From the NCBI GenBank assembly GCA_902517315.1, contig CABYBP010000007.1, positions 1 through 46,959 on the forward strand: a stretch of 46,959 bases of DNA. Direction: 5' to 3'. The notes below the pieces were generated by a model that saw only the letters and a list, made by a program, of their open reading frames with translations, was not told where the DNA came from and did no database searches. Origin of the DNA: an uncultured Alphaproteobacteria bacterium. Its GTDB lineage: Bacteria; Pseudomonadota; Alphaproteobacteria; HIMB59; GCA-002718135. Positions 1 to 8,303 of the stretch are shown here, in pieces. The number at the start of each line of letters is the position of its first letter. Position 1 is the stretch's first letter. The position numbers and the translations under genes are program-made.

Positions 1-549
1 TCCTGAAGTGCCTATAGAAACAAATAGACTGGATTGCTCAGCTAAATCATGAATTTCATCCATTTGCATTGGCATTTCACCAAACCATACAATATGAGGT
101 CTCATTTGAGAGCCGCATTCAGGACATTTATGGGTCTCATTTAGGTCGTCTAGCCACTCAAATACATGGTTTTCATTCATGATACATCTAGCTTTATTTA
201 ACTCACCATGCATGTGAATAATTGATGATGAACCTGCAATCTCATGTAAATTATCGATATTTTGTGTAACTATATAAATTTTATATGTTTTTTCTAATTC
301 ATGAAGTAAAATATGGGCCCTATTTGGCTTAATTCCTGAGTTTAATTCTTTTCGGCGTTTATTATAAAAATCGTATACAAGAGTAGGGTTTCTGTAGAAT
401 CCCTCAGGGCTGGCAACATCTTCAATCCTATGATTATTCCACAGTCCATCAGAGTCTCTGAATGTTTCAATCCCAGACTCTTTACTTATACCAGCACCCG
501 TTAATACAAAGATCTGGGAATCAGCTAAAATCTGCGGTATTTGTTCCAT
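1..549 (-). CDS. cobB: CobB-type Sir2 NAD-dependent protein deacylase (C-terminus beyond window)
   Basis: Sirtuins remove acyl groups from protein lysines using NAD+, in the cytoplasm. Reading the minus strand from the ATG at 549 gives 183 codons open to the window edge. Visible family motifs, in order: the NAD-binding [10 protein letters not shown] followed by TFR, TQNID, the HMHGE segment with the catalytic His, CPECG, VWFGE and GTSG. Only one Cys (RC) precedes the CPEC pair, so the Zn site is reduced, as I recall for E. coli CobB. The product is truncated by the window and should run about 45-60 residues further. It is divergent from the recombinase gene at 711, with 161 bp between them. 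Family assignment is firm; the substrate is unknown. Confidence 0.9.
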   Translation of the reverse strand, partial: MEQIPQILADSQIFVLTGAGISKESGIETFRDSDGLWNNHRIEDVASPEGFYRNPTLVYDFYNKRRKELNSGIKPNRAHILLHELEKTYKIYIVTQNIDNLHEIAGSSSIIHMHGELNKARCIMNENHVFEWLDDLNETHKCPECGSQMRPHIVWFGEMPMQMDEIHDLAEQSSLFVSIGTSG

Positions 550-678
550 TTGATACACTATATACAGTATTTTATTACACGTGAAAATCTATATCTAGTT
601 TGTAATATTACAAATAAATTTAGATAATATATATAAAATACTGATTTATAATTATAATATTTATCACTTGACTATTAT

Positions 679-702
679 TTACGATAACTGTAATTATCGT
701 AA
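679..702. promoter_or_regulatory. 9-bp perfect inverted repeat with 6-bp spacer before recombinase gene
   Basis: TTACGATAA (679-687) and TTATCGTAA (694-702) are perfect inverted copies separated by six bases, ending 8 bp before the start of the tyrosine recombinase gene. The geometry resembles the core sites of tyrosine recombinases (two 9-13 bp arms around a 6-8 bp crossover region). An operator for autoregulation is the alternative reading. The repeat is seen directly; its role is inferred. Confidence 0.5.
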
Positions 703-710
703 TATAAATA

Positions 711-1778
711 ATGGTTAAAATATCACTAAATGATAATGTAAGCAAACTTAGAGAAAAGTCTAAGGCTAAAAATACTAAAGATAAATACAATGGTGATTGG
801 TTAAAATTTGAAGATTACTGTAAAAATAATTATAAATGTAAACCTCTAGAAGTTGATGACTTAGATAGTGCTTATTCTCTTGTTGCAAATTACATGCATT
901 GGTTGCATGAAGATCCTGAAGCTAAAATTTTAAAAGGATTAAGCAATATACCTGGAAGAGAAAATATAAATAATAATCCCTACTCTGCATCAGCTTATAA
1001 AGCTTCTACAATACAAAGAATTTTAGCCTCAATAACCTATAAATATAGATTAGGTGGATTTCAGTTTGATAGAAAAAACCCAACTATTTCTGAAACTATA
1101 AGCGCAATTGTAAGAGATGAGAAAAATAATAAAGCAGGACAGGCAAAAGAACTGCTTAGAAAAGATATTGAGCAGATAATAGACTCAATACCTTTTAATA
1201 CAGATGATTATAAAAATATTAGGGATAAAGCATTAATTTTAATAGGTTATTTTAGCTTTTGTAGAAGGTCAGAGTTACTTGGAATGAAGTATGAGCATCT
1301 AAAATACGACAATGAAGGTATTCAAATAACGATACCCTTTTCTAAAACTGATCAAAAAGGTGAAGGTAGGATAATTTATTTACAGAAAAAGAGTCATGAG
1401 GAGGCTCTATATTGCCCAGTAAGATCGTTAAATAACTGGTTAGAGGTATCAATGGTTAACTCAGGCCCCCTTTTCTATCGAATTGATAAATCTAATTCTA
1501 TTCGAAAATATGAGCTTAATGAAAATAATAAAAAAATTAGTTTAACTGATACAAGCTTTGTTTTAATTTTAAAAAAAAGAGCTCAAGATGCTGGATTAAG
1601 TGAATGTGATAAAATATCAGGCCATAGCTTAAGAATTGGATCAATAACTCAAGCAAGAATGAATGGTGTTCCAACTCATGAAATTATGAAAATGAGCGGA
1701 CATAAAACTACTCAAATGATAGATAGATACACAAAAATTACCGATATAAAAGAAATCAGTATAGCTAAAAAAATATAA
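711..1778 (+). CDS. tyrosine-type site-specific recombinase/integrase
   Basis: This enzyme cuts and rejoins DNA through a covalent phosphotyrosine. An N-terminal SAM-like core-binding region (about residues 1-110) precedes the catalytic domain. All expected active-site residues are visible: Arg in CRRSELLG (about 184-185), the beta-hairpin Lys in SKTDQKGEG, His305 and Arg308 in HSLRIGS, His331 in SGHKTT, and the nucleophile Tyr340 in DRYTK. At 355 residues it is full length and intact. It stands alone, with no excisionase, tRNA gene or phage genes nearby, so it may mark a small integrated element or serve a housekeeping role. A 9-6-9 inverted repeat lies directly upstream. The DNA target is unknown. 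Confidence 0.9.
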   Translation: MVKISLNDNVSKLREKSKAKNTKDKYNGDWLKFEDYCKNNYKCKPLEVDDLDSAYSLVANYMHWLHEDPEAKILKGLSNIPGRENINNNPYSASAYKASTIQRILASITYKYRLGGFQFDRKNPTISETISAIVRDEKNNKAGQAKELLRKDIEQIIDSIPFNTDDYKNIRDKALILIGYFSFCRRSELLGMKYEHLKYDNEGIQITIPFSKTDQKGEGRIIYLQKKSHEEALYCPVRSLNNWLEVSMVNSGPLFYRIDKSNSIRKYELNENNKKISLTDTSFVLILKKRAQDAGLSECDKISGHSLRIGSITQARMNGVPTHEIMKMSGHKTTQMIDRYTKITDIKEISIAKKI

Positions 1779-1830
1779 TTATTAAATTCTGATATTTTTA
1801 TAAATATTAATTATATTTATATAAAAAAAT

Positions 1831-2349
1831 ATGAAAATTTTATACAGTTTTATTATTTTGGTGTCCTTGAGTTTTTTTAACATATCAAATGCTGGGACTT
1901 GTGATGTCGAAAAAAGAGTTTGCATGTGTGGAATACAATATTTTGGTTTTGGAGAAATACCGATTGTAAGAGATATTAGAATTAACGCAGTAGTTCATGT
2001 TTTAGATGGAGATAAATCTAAATGTAAAAAAATAGTTAATATTCTTAATGATGCAAAAAAAAATAGTGAGACTTTTAGTACTTTAATAACTAACCATACA
2101 AATGAGCTTGAAATTACTCCTACTTATGATGTCGATATTAGTGATATGCGAATGCAGTGGCTAGTTTCTTGTACTACTGGAATAGTTAGAGACCCTAAAA
2201 ATAGGGAAGAAATTTGTGAAGAAATAAAACCTTACACCTTGACTCTTATATCTGAGTTTCAAGATGGCAAGTATTTAGTTGATGAAATGTATAATGAAAC
2301 TCTAGATAGTGAAGAGTCTTTAAATAAATTAGAGGAATTTTTAAAATAA
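1831..2349 (+). CDS. exported cysteine-containing protein of unknown function
   Basis: I do not recognise a family. The first about 21 residues look like a Sec signal peptide: Lys near the start, a hydrophobic stretch, then a likely cleavage after SNA before Gly. The mature part of about 150 residues holds six cysteines, three of them close together just after the cleavage point (CDVEKRVCMC), suggesting disulfides in the periplasm. The C-terminal third is acidic. The gene follows the recombinase by about 50 bp on the same strand and could be cargo of the same element. No membrane anchor is visible apart from the signal sequence. Confidence 0.6.
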   Translation: MKILYSFIILVSLSFFNISNAGTCDVEKRVCMCGIQYFGFGEIPIVRDIRINAVVHVLDGDKSKCKKIVNILNDAKKNSETFSTLITNHTNELEITPTYDVDISDMRMQWLVSCTTGIVRDPKNREEICEEIKPYTLTLISEFQDGKYLVDEMYNETLDSEESLNKLEEFLK

Positions 2350-2439
2350 AAAATAATCCTAATATATTATTTTATTACTATTAATTTATATGTATTAAAC
2401 TTTAAGTATTAAAGGAATTAGTATAAGAATAAATATAGA

Positions 2440-2868
2440 TTAATAAAATGCTATAGCAGCAGATATTAGAACTATAACTAAAAGCCCTCTTCCACTCATT
2501 GTTGCTATTTTCATTAAAGTTTTATTTGGTGGTAAATTATTTTTAGAAGAATTAAAAACATGTAAATTTACAAAAGCAGATAATCCTAAAAGAATACCTG
2601 CTGCAATTAATTTTATTGTAAATGCACTATTAATATTAAATCCTCCATATAAGTTAATTGATAAAATAATTCCTGATATCCACAATAAAATTAGAGATAT
2701 GAGACTTATATACCCCAGTAATTTCAATACCTTTAATGTTGTTAAATCTGGAATTTGATGTGCCTTTGTATAAACAGATTGTATTACACCAGAGCCTACT
2801 AGAACACCACCAGAAAAGACTATTGCAAGATAATGGATAGATTTAAGTAAAATAAGTGTTGTCATCAA
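2440..2868 (-). CDS. small four-helix integral membrane protein
   Basis: A 142-residue protein with about four transmembrane helices (roughly residues 3-27, 44-68, 80-102 and 120-141). His12 sits inside the first helix, in KSIHYLAIVF, and a second His is near position 103. Membrane proteins with helix-buried His can bind heme or copper, as in CopD-like or DUF2269-like families, but the match here is too weak to name. The gene is divergent from the peroxiredoxin-like gene at 2914 with only 45 bp between, so the two may share a regulatory region. Function unknown. Confidence 0.55.
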   Translation of the reverse strand: MMTTLILLKSIHYLAIVFSGGVLVGSGVIQSVYTKAHQIPDLTTLKVLKLLGYISLISLILLWISGIILSINLYGGFNINSAFTIKLIAAGILLGLSAFVNLHVFNSSKNNLPPNKTLMKIATMSGRGLLVIVLISAAIAFY

Positions 2869-2913
2869 AATTTAATATTTATTTTTTAAATTTTATAGTA
2901 TTAACATGTAGAT

Positions 2914-3450
2914 ATGAAAATAAAAAAAGGTGATACTCCAGAGCTTAAATTAAAGAAAATGGATGGATCAGATTTTGATCTTAATAATTTTAAAGGTAAA
3001 AAAGTATACTTAAAATATATGAGATTTGCCTCTTGTATGTTTTGCAACCTAGAAGTTAATCATTTAAAAAATAAACATAGTGAATTTGGAAAAGATTTTG
3101 AAATTGTTTTAGTATTTCACTCTAGTGTTGAGTTTTTAAATAAACAAATGAAAAAACATGGTCCCCTTCCATTTACTGTTCTTGCTGATCCTGATTATTC
3201 CTATTACAAAAAATATGAAATTGAGAGATCTATGGCTAAATTAATGAATGCTTTTATTTTTAAATTCCCAAAAGCACTTTCTGCTATGTTCAAAGGTTAT
3301 ATTCCTATTAAACTCGGCGGCTACCTAGATATAATGACTGCGGATTTCTTTCTTGATCAAAATGGAGTTGTAATAAAATCTAAATACTCAGAAAAAGATG
3401 CTTTTGATGGCTTTGAATTTAATGAAATAAAAGAATTTTCTCTAAGTTAA
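2914..3450 (+). CDS. AhpC/TSA-family peroxiredoxin-like protein
   Basis: This is a thioredoxin-fold protein of the peroxiredoxin-like group, expected to reduce peroxides or act in thiol-disulfide exchange in the cytoplasm. The N-terminal segment (GDTPELKLKKMDGS, LNNFKGKKVYLKYMR) matches the AhpC/TSA start, and the active site is a CMFC pair (C-x-x-C) at about residues 42-45 instead of the single peroxidatic Cys of most peroxiredoxins. FTVLADPD and FFLDQNGVVI follow in the expected order. There is no signal peptide. A strong inverted repeat follows the stop codon and probably ends transcripts from both sides. The physiological substrate is unknown. Confidence 0.7.
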   Translation: MKIKKGDTPELKLKKMDGSDFDLNNFKGKKVYLKYMRFASCMFCNLEVNHLKNKHSEFGKDFEIVLVFHSSVEFLNKQMKKHGPLPFTVLADPDYSYYKKYEIERSMAKLMNAFIFKFPKALSAMFKGYIPIKLGGYLDIMTADFFLDQNGVVIKSKYSEKDAFDGFEFNEIKEFSLS

Positions 3451-3454
3451 AAAA

Positions 3455-3475
3455 CTGGGATTGATAAAATCCCAG
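3455..3475 (-). terminator. hairpin terminator, probably bidirectional
   Basis: CTGGGATT (3455-3462) and AATCCCAG (3468-3475) form a perfect 8-bp stem with a 5-base loop. On the minus strand the stem is followed by a run of T residues, the classic intrinsic terminator layout for the gene ending at 3485. It lies between two convergent stop codons, so it may also stop the plus-strand transcript. Confidence 0.8.
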
Positions 3476-3484
3476 CTTCATTAT

Positions 3485-3889
3485 TTAAATATAAATTGTA
3501 CCAGAGAGTCTATAAATTAAGACTATCGCTATAATAACGAATACATGCCCTACTACTTCATCTCCAACATCCTGCTTTGCATCTGGATCTATAATTTTAA
3601 GTCTTGTTGCCCAACCTAAGATTACTTGACATGTAGAAATAAGAAAATTAAGTACTAGAAAAATCCAAGCACCCTGAGGTCCTTGAAAAAGTAAATAAAT
3701 TCCTATTATAAAAAGTGGCAAAACGAACGTGCCGATAATTCTTATAATTGGTACTGATTTTTCTCCTAAATCATATCTGGTAACTATTGTGTTAGGACTT
3801 AGAACAGATAGATATGCATAGTAACCTAAACCTAACATACTAACTAAGTATAAAATTAAATTTAGTATACCTCCCCAAGCTTCAATCAT
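3485..3889 (-). CDS. four-helix membrane protein of unknown function
   Basis: A 134-residue protein with about four predicted membrane helices (about 7-28, 48-68, 73-93 and 110-130) and short polar loops (NTIVTRYDLGEKS, DPDAKQDVGDEV). I do not recognise the family. The start is well supported: AGGAG lies 8-9 bases before the ATG. The gene looks monocistronic, with a TTGACA box upstream and a perfect hairpin terminator just after its stop. Two conserved-looking His/Glu/Asp residues in the last loop (GDEVVGHVF) might bind an ion, but that is speculation. Confidence 0.6.
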   Translation of the reverse strand: MIEAWGGILNLILYLVSMLGLGYYAYLSVLSPNTIVTRYDLGEKSVPIIRIIGTFVLPLFIIGIYLLFQGPQGAWIFLVLNFLISTCQVILGWATRLKIIDPDAKQDVGDEVVGHVFVIIAIVLIYRLSGTIYI

Positions 3890-3924
3890 AATTACTTTCT
3901 CCTTAAAATTTATTAAAATATATT

Positions 3925-3954
3925 TAAATACTAATCATACTTGAACCTTGTCAA
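3925..3954 (-). promoter_or_regulatory. candidate sigma-70-type promoter
   Basis: On the minus strand a consensus TTGACA (3949-3954) is followed after 18 bases by TATTTA (3925-3930). It points at the membrane protein gene starting at 3889. The -35 is perfect, the -10 is weak, and AT-rich sequence makes chance matches common. Confidence 0.4.
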
Positions 3955-4039
3955 CATTTTCATTTCTTATATAAATTTCTATTAAAATATAATTGTTAAT
4001 TTTTAATGAATAATTATAAGAAATTTGGTACAGAAAGAT

Positions 4040-5854
4040 ATGAATACTGAAAGAAAGCTAGCAACAATTTTAGCAACAGATTGTGTTAATTTTAGCAAAC
4101 ATATGGAAGAAGGTGAAGAACTAACACTCTCTAATCTTAATGAGTGTAGAAAAATTATTGATGAAATCATAGCTAATTACGGTGGAAAGATATTTTCAAC
4201 CGCTGGTGATTCAGTAGTAGCTGAATTTGCAAGCCCTGTTCAGTGTGTAAAGGCTGCAGTAGAGTTTCAAGATAAATTATATGAAAGAAACGAACATTCT
4301 TTGACTAAATTACCATTAAGCTGGCGAGTTGGTATTCATGTCGATGATGTCATAGTAGAAAATAACAATATAATGGGATCTGGCGTTAATATTGCTGCAA
4401 GACTAGAAAGTCAAAGTGAGCCAGGAAAAATTCTTGTTTCAAAAATTGTAAAAGATCAAGTTGATAAAAGAATTGATTATTCAATAGAAGCTGATGGAAA
4501 AAGAAAACTTAAAAATATAAGTGATGAGTTTGAGGTTTTTAAAGTAAAAGGTTTAAAAATAGATGAAGATGATTTCTTCTCTGCAGAAGTTAATGAAGAG
4601 AGCAATGAAGATGAAAATAATAAAAAAGATGATAATGTAATTATTTCACGAAATTCTTCTCAGCCAAAAATAGCTATACTCACATTTAAGAATGTGAGTA
4701 AAAATGATGACAGTGAATTTTTAGTGGAAGCTATTACAGGTGATTTAATTATAGAGTTTTCCAGATTGAAAGAATTTGATGTTGTTTCAAAAAAGACATG
4801 CGACGATCATGATAAAAGTAATGAAGATGCCCTTACATTTGCAAAAAAACATAAAATTGATTTTTTAGTTGGTGGAAATATCAGGTCAGCGGGTAATAGA
4901 CTTAGAGTGGCAGTAGATTTAACTAATGCAAAAGATGGTTCGATTATATGGGGAGATAGATATGATAGAGTTCTTGAAGATATTTTTGATATTCAAGATG
5001 AAATAGTTCAAAAGATATCAAAAGAACTATTAGGTAATATAGAAATTACAAATTTACAAAATATAAAAAGAAAACCAACCGATAATTTAAATTCTTATGA
5101 AAATTTAGTTATTGGAAGGTATCACTGGCTCAGACAGTCATCAGCAAAAGAACATAATGATAAGGCTCTATTTCACTTTGATAAGGCTCTAGAACAAGAT
5201 GAAACAAATGCAAGGGCACACTCACTTAAAGCTTGTACAATTGGTGGTGGCCTAGGTAAGCAATATTATGAAGATAATGATAAAATGATGAAAATGATTT
5301 TTCATCATATTGAGAAAAGTCTAGAGCATGATGAGAATGATTATGAAGTAAGAAGAATTAGCTCAGCTATATCATTAATGCAAAAAAAATATGAAGAATC
5401 AGAGGAACACGGAAAGATTGCCTACTCTATGAATCCGAATGATCCAAGAGTACTAGCAGTTTATGGAGAAATATTAGTAAGAAATAAAAAAATTGATCAA
5501 GGTTTAGAATTACTTCATAAAGCGCTTGAATTAGACCCTGTCCCTGCTGGTCAAAAAACATCAGATAATAGATACAGAGATCTTGTTTTAGGTTATTTTT
5601 GTAAAAAAGATTATGATATTTGTATAACTCAAGCTCAAAAAATTAAAGAGTTGGAGCCGCGATCATGGGTATTTCTTTTATATTCTTTAAAAGAAAAAGA
5701 TAATGAAATTAATTTAAAAGAAAATGAATACTTCATTAATAAATATGATGATTTTTCAAAACTTGATTGGAAAGACACAATTAAAGGTTTTCATTTACCA
5801 GATGAAGAAATGAACAAAAATTTAGAAAATTTTACAAATCAAGTTATTAATTAA
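4040..5854 (+). CDS. class III nucleotidyl cyclase with TolB-like and TPR regions
   Basis: It should convert ATP (or possibly GTP) to a cyclic nucleotide. Residue numbers are from the ATG at 4040, which gives the typical MNTERKLATILATD start; a TTG 15 bases upstream is the alternative. The catalytic domain spans about 1-170 with metal ligands Asp14 (ATDCVNFS) and Asp57 (TAGDSV), Lys50, and transition-state Asn117/Arg121 (GVNIAARL). The adenine-selecting position, usually Asp or Thr, is Asn110. After an acidic linker comes a TolB/FlgO-like domain (about 208-335; AILTFKN, DFLVGGNI, IIWGDRYDR) and then TPR-like repeats to the end, a layout common in alphaproteobacterial cyclases. The next gene, a K+ channel, converges on it and shares a 4-base stop overlap. 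Confidence 0.85.
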   Translation: MNTERKLATILATDCVNFSKHMEEGEELTLSNLNECRKIIDEIIANYGGKIFSTAGDSVVAEFASPVQCVKAAVEFQDKLYERNEHSLTKLPLSWRVGIHVDDVIVENNNIMGSGVNIAARLESQSEPGKILVSKIVKDQVDKRIDYSIEADGKRKLKNISDEFEVFKVKGLKIDEDDFFSAEVNEESNEDENNKKDDNVIISRNSSQPKIAILTFKNVSKNDDSEFLVEAITGDLIIEFSRLKEFDVVSKKTCDDHDKSNEDALTFAKKHKIDFLVGGNIRSAGNRLRVAVDLTNAKDGSIIWGDRYDRVLEDIFDIQDEIVQKISKELLGNIEITNLQNIKRKPTDNLNSYENLVIGRYHWLRQSSAKEHNDKALFHFDKALEQDETNARAHSLKACTIGGGLGKQYYEDNDKMMKMIFHHIEKSLEHDENDYEVRRISSAISLMQKKYEESEEHGKIAYSMNPNDPRVLAVYGEILVRNKKIDQGLELLHKALELDPVPAGQKTSDNRYRDLVLGYFCKKDYDICITQAQKIKELEPRSWVFLLYSLKEKDNEINLKENEYFINKYDDFSKLDWKDTIKGFHLPDEEMNKNLENFTNQVIN

Positions 5855-6591
5855 TCTTTATTTTTTCTATCTGTAAAAGCACTTGCTAATATACCTGCAG
5901 GTAAAGCAACAGCCCCTATTCCAAATAATGCAGTGCATACTGCTGCAAATCTACCTAAAAAAGTAATAGGAGTATAATCACCATAACCAGTTGATAATAA
6001 AGCCGCAGAACTAACCCATAAAGCTCTTGGAATTGATCCGAAAGCTTCAGGCTGCAAATCACCTTCAACGACATAAAGTAATGTTGCCGACAATAACATC
6101 AAACTTAAAGTAAGAAGTAGTGAAAATATTAATTCATGCCTTCTGTCATATATTGCATGAAGTATAAAATCTACTGACTCACTAAAACGTCCGAAACGAA
6201 GAATACTAAATATTCTTATGGCCCTTAATAATCTTACTAAGAAACCTTCATTGATACCGATCAAAAATAATGGGATAAGTGCAATTGCATCAATTAAAGC
6301 CGGTAATGTAAAAATATATTTTACCTTTCCATTAAATCCTTTAAATTTATCTATTTGATCAACAGCAATTAATCTACAAATATATTCAATTAAAAATATT
6401 ATACCAAAAAACAGTTTTGCTGAGTCAAAGAGCTCAGAATATTGTTCATAAATCAATTTTTCTGATTCAATAACAACAAAAACACAGTTCAATATGATTA
6501 GAAAGAATATGATTTTTTCAATTAATGTAAAATCCTTCTCTTCTAGGCCAAAATGTAAGTGTTCGAATAAATACTTTGAAAATGAATTCAT
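5851..6591 (-). CDS. voltage-sensor-type potassium channel
   Basis: A 246-residue six-helix cation channel subunit of the inner membrane, expected to work as a tetramer. S1-S4 form the sensor. S4 carries regularly spaced arginines at about 120-136 (RLLRAIRIFSILRFGRF). S5, a pore helix and the K+ selectivity filter TGYGD at 201-205 follow, then S6. The protein ends a few residues after S6, with no cytoplasmic ligand-binding domain, so any nucleotide control would have to come from a partner. It is divergent from the MscS-type channel with only 34 bp between start codons, and convergent with the first cyclase, their stops overlapping in TTAA. Confidence 0.88.
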   Translation of the reverse strand: MNSFSKYLFEHLHFGLEEKDFTLIEKIIFFLIILNCVFVVIESEKLIYEQYSELFDSAKLFFGIIFLIEYICRLIAVDQIDKFKGFNGKVKYIFTLPALIDAIALIPLFLIGINEGFLVRLLRAIRIFSILRFGRFSESVDFILHAIYDRRHELIFSLLLTLSLMLLSATLLYVVEGDLQPEAFGSIPRALWVSSAALLSTGYGDYTPITFLGRFAAVCTALFGIGAVALPAGILASAFTDRKNKD

Positions 6592-6625
6592 TTATATATA
6601 AATTCTTTATAGCAAAAATTACAAA

Positions 6626-8296
6626 ATGAAAATTAACATTTTTTACCTACTGTCTAAGATTAGTATAATTTTAATAAGCTTAATATGTATTTTATCTATT
6701 CTGTTATTTTATAATAATGCAGTTACTTTAAATTCTTTATATTTACTAATTTCTCTATTTATTATTGGATCCGTAATTCAACTTAATAAACTAAAGAAAT
6801 TTACACGAGTACTATTTACTATAATTATACTTCCCATTTTATCGTATCTAATGGTAAATTTTTCATATGATATAGTTGCTCAGAAGGAATTTTTTTTAAT
6901 TAATCAATCTATAAGCAACTTTATAAATAAAATCTTACTGATAACTTTATATTTTATTCCATCAATATTCATAATGATGTTTTATAAATACGAAGTATTA
7001 TCACTAAATGATAAATCAGGAACAACAATACCTGAGATAATAACATTTCTTTTTCAGTTTTTATTATTTGCCATACCTTCATTTTTAGTTTTATCTTTTG
7101 TTTTTAATTTAGAACTTACAAGTATACTTGCTGCAGGTGGTATAGTTTTTGCTGCTATTGCTCTTTCTCTGCAATCAAGTTTATCAGATTTAATTAAAGG
7201 AATTTTTGTAAATATTGAGAGACCATTTTCTATAAATGATTGGATTACTGTCGATGATAAAACAGGTTATGTAGAAAATATTACCTGGAGAAGCACAAGG
7301 ATAAGAACATTTCAAAATACTGAAGTAATAATTCCGAATGAAATAGTTGCAGATTCAATTTTAACTAATTGGAGCAAACAAGATAAAGAGAAAATGAGTG
7401 AAGGGTTCCATATTTTTAATAAACTATATTTTCACCCTTCTCATGATCCAGAAAATATTTCAAAGTTACTTTATAATGCTCTTAAAAAAGCTAAGCCAGT
7501 TGATGGAAGAGAACAATTAAATTTACAGTGGGTTCGTTTTATTGGTGCTAATGAATTTGGATTAGAATTTGTTGTTGCTTTTGATTGCACAAAAAGAATT
7601 TTAAAAAATTCGATGCAAGATAGTATCATGATGGAAATACATAAAACTTTAAGACATGCAGGCGTTCAAATGTCTGCTGGAAAACTTTATGGGAAGCTTG
7701 AAGAAGATACAGGACTGCATGCTCTTGACACACATAGAAGTCGCGAAGATTTTGAAAAAAGGCAAGTTAGCGAATTTAATCCTTATAATGAGTCAGTAAA
7801 AAATAGAGTTCTACTCCAAAAAATACCTATTTTTATGTCTTTAAGTTCTGAAGATTTAGATGAAATTGCTGAAAATGCAGTAAGGCTCCATTTTGAAAAA
7901 GATGATTACATTATTAAGCAAAATGATTCTGGAGATTCTCTTTACGTTATTAATGACGGGGTAGTATCTGTTTATTTAGATAATGAAAATAAAGAGAAAG
8001 TATTTTTAGCCAAACTTGGTGTTGGAGATTTTGTTGGTGAAGGTAGTCTTCTTACTGGTGAACCAAGATCTGCCAATGTGATAGCTGAAACTCCTTGTAT
8101 CGTTATAAAAGTAAGCAAAGATATTATTAAAGATATTTTTTCTAAAAATCCTAACGTTTATGACTATGTGGCAAATATTTTAGCTCAAAGAAAATTAAAA
8201 CTTGATAAGAAAAAAAATGAAAGTAAGGCATCTAAAGATGAAAATAAAAATCTTGTTAATGATATTAAGAATGCAATAATTAATTTTTTAAAATAG
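6626..8296 (+). CDS. cyclic-nucleotide-gated MscS-type channel (bCNG)
   Basis: A mechanosensitive-channel-family protein fused to a cyclic-nucleotide-binding domain, placed in the inner membrane. About five helices precede the Gly/Ala-rich pore helix (about 168-192, AAGGIVFAAIALS). The MscS beta domain follows at about 200-245 (ERPFSINDWITVDD, GYVENITWRSTRIRT, IIPNEI), then an alpha/beta part. A CAP_ED domain sits at about 400-515 with a phosphate-binding cassette VGEGSLLTGEPRSANV at about 470-485 containing Glu472 and Arg481. In characterised bCNG proteins the nucleotide domain gates the channel while stretch response is weak or absent. Here it is flanked by two cyclases that could supply the ligand. 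The short C-terminal tail is Lys-rich. Confidence 0.9.
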   Translation: MKINIFYLLSKISIILISLICILSILLFYNNAVTLNSLYLLISLFIIGSVIQLNKLKKFTRVLFTIIILPILSYLMVNFSYDIVAQKEFFLINQSISNFINKILLITLYFIPSIFIMMFYKYEVLSLNDKSGTTIPEIITFLFQFLLFAIPSFLVLSFVFNLELTSILAAGGIVFAAIALSLQSSLSDLIKGIFVNIERPFSINDWITVDDKTGYVENITWRSTRIRTFQNTEVIIPNEIVADSILTNWSKQDKEKMSEGFHIFNKLYFHPSHDPENISKLLYNALKKAKPVDGREQLNLQWVRFIGANEFGLEFVVAFDCTKRILKNSMQDSIMMEIHKTLRHAGVQMSAGKLYGKLEEDTGLHALDTHRSREDFEKRQVSEFNPYNESVKNRVLLQKIPIFMSLSSEDLDEIAENAVRLHFEKDDYIIKQNDSGDSLYVINDGVVSVYLDNENKEKVFLAKLGVGDFVGEGSLLTGEPRSANVIAETPCIVIKVSKDIIKDIFSKNPNVYDYVANILAQRKLKLDKKKNESKASKDENKNLVNDIKNAIINFLK

Positions 8297-8303
8297 AATC
8301 TCC

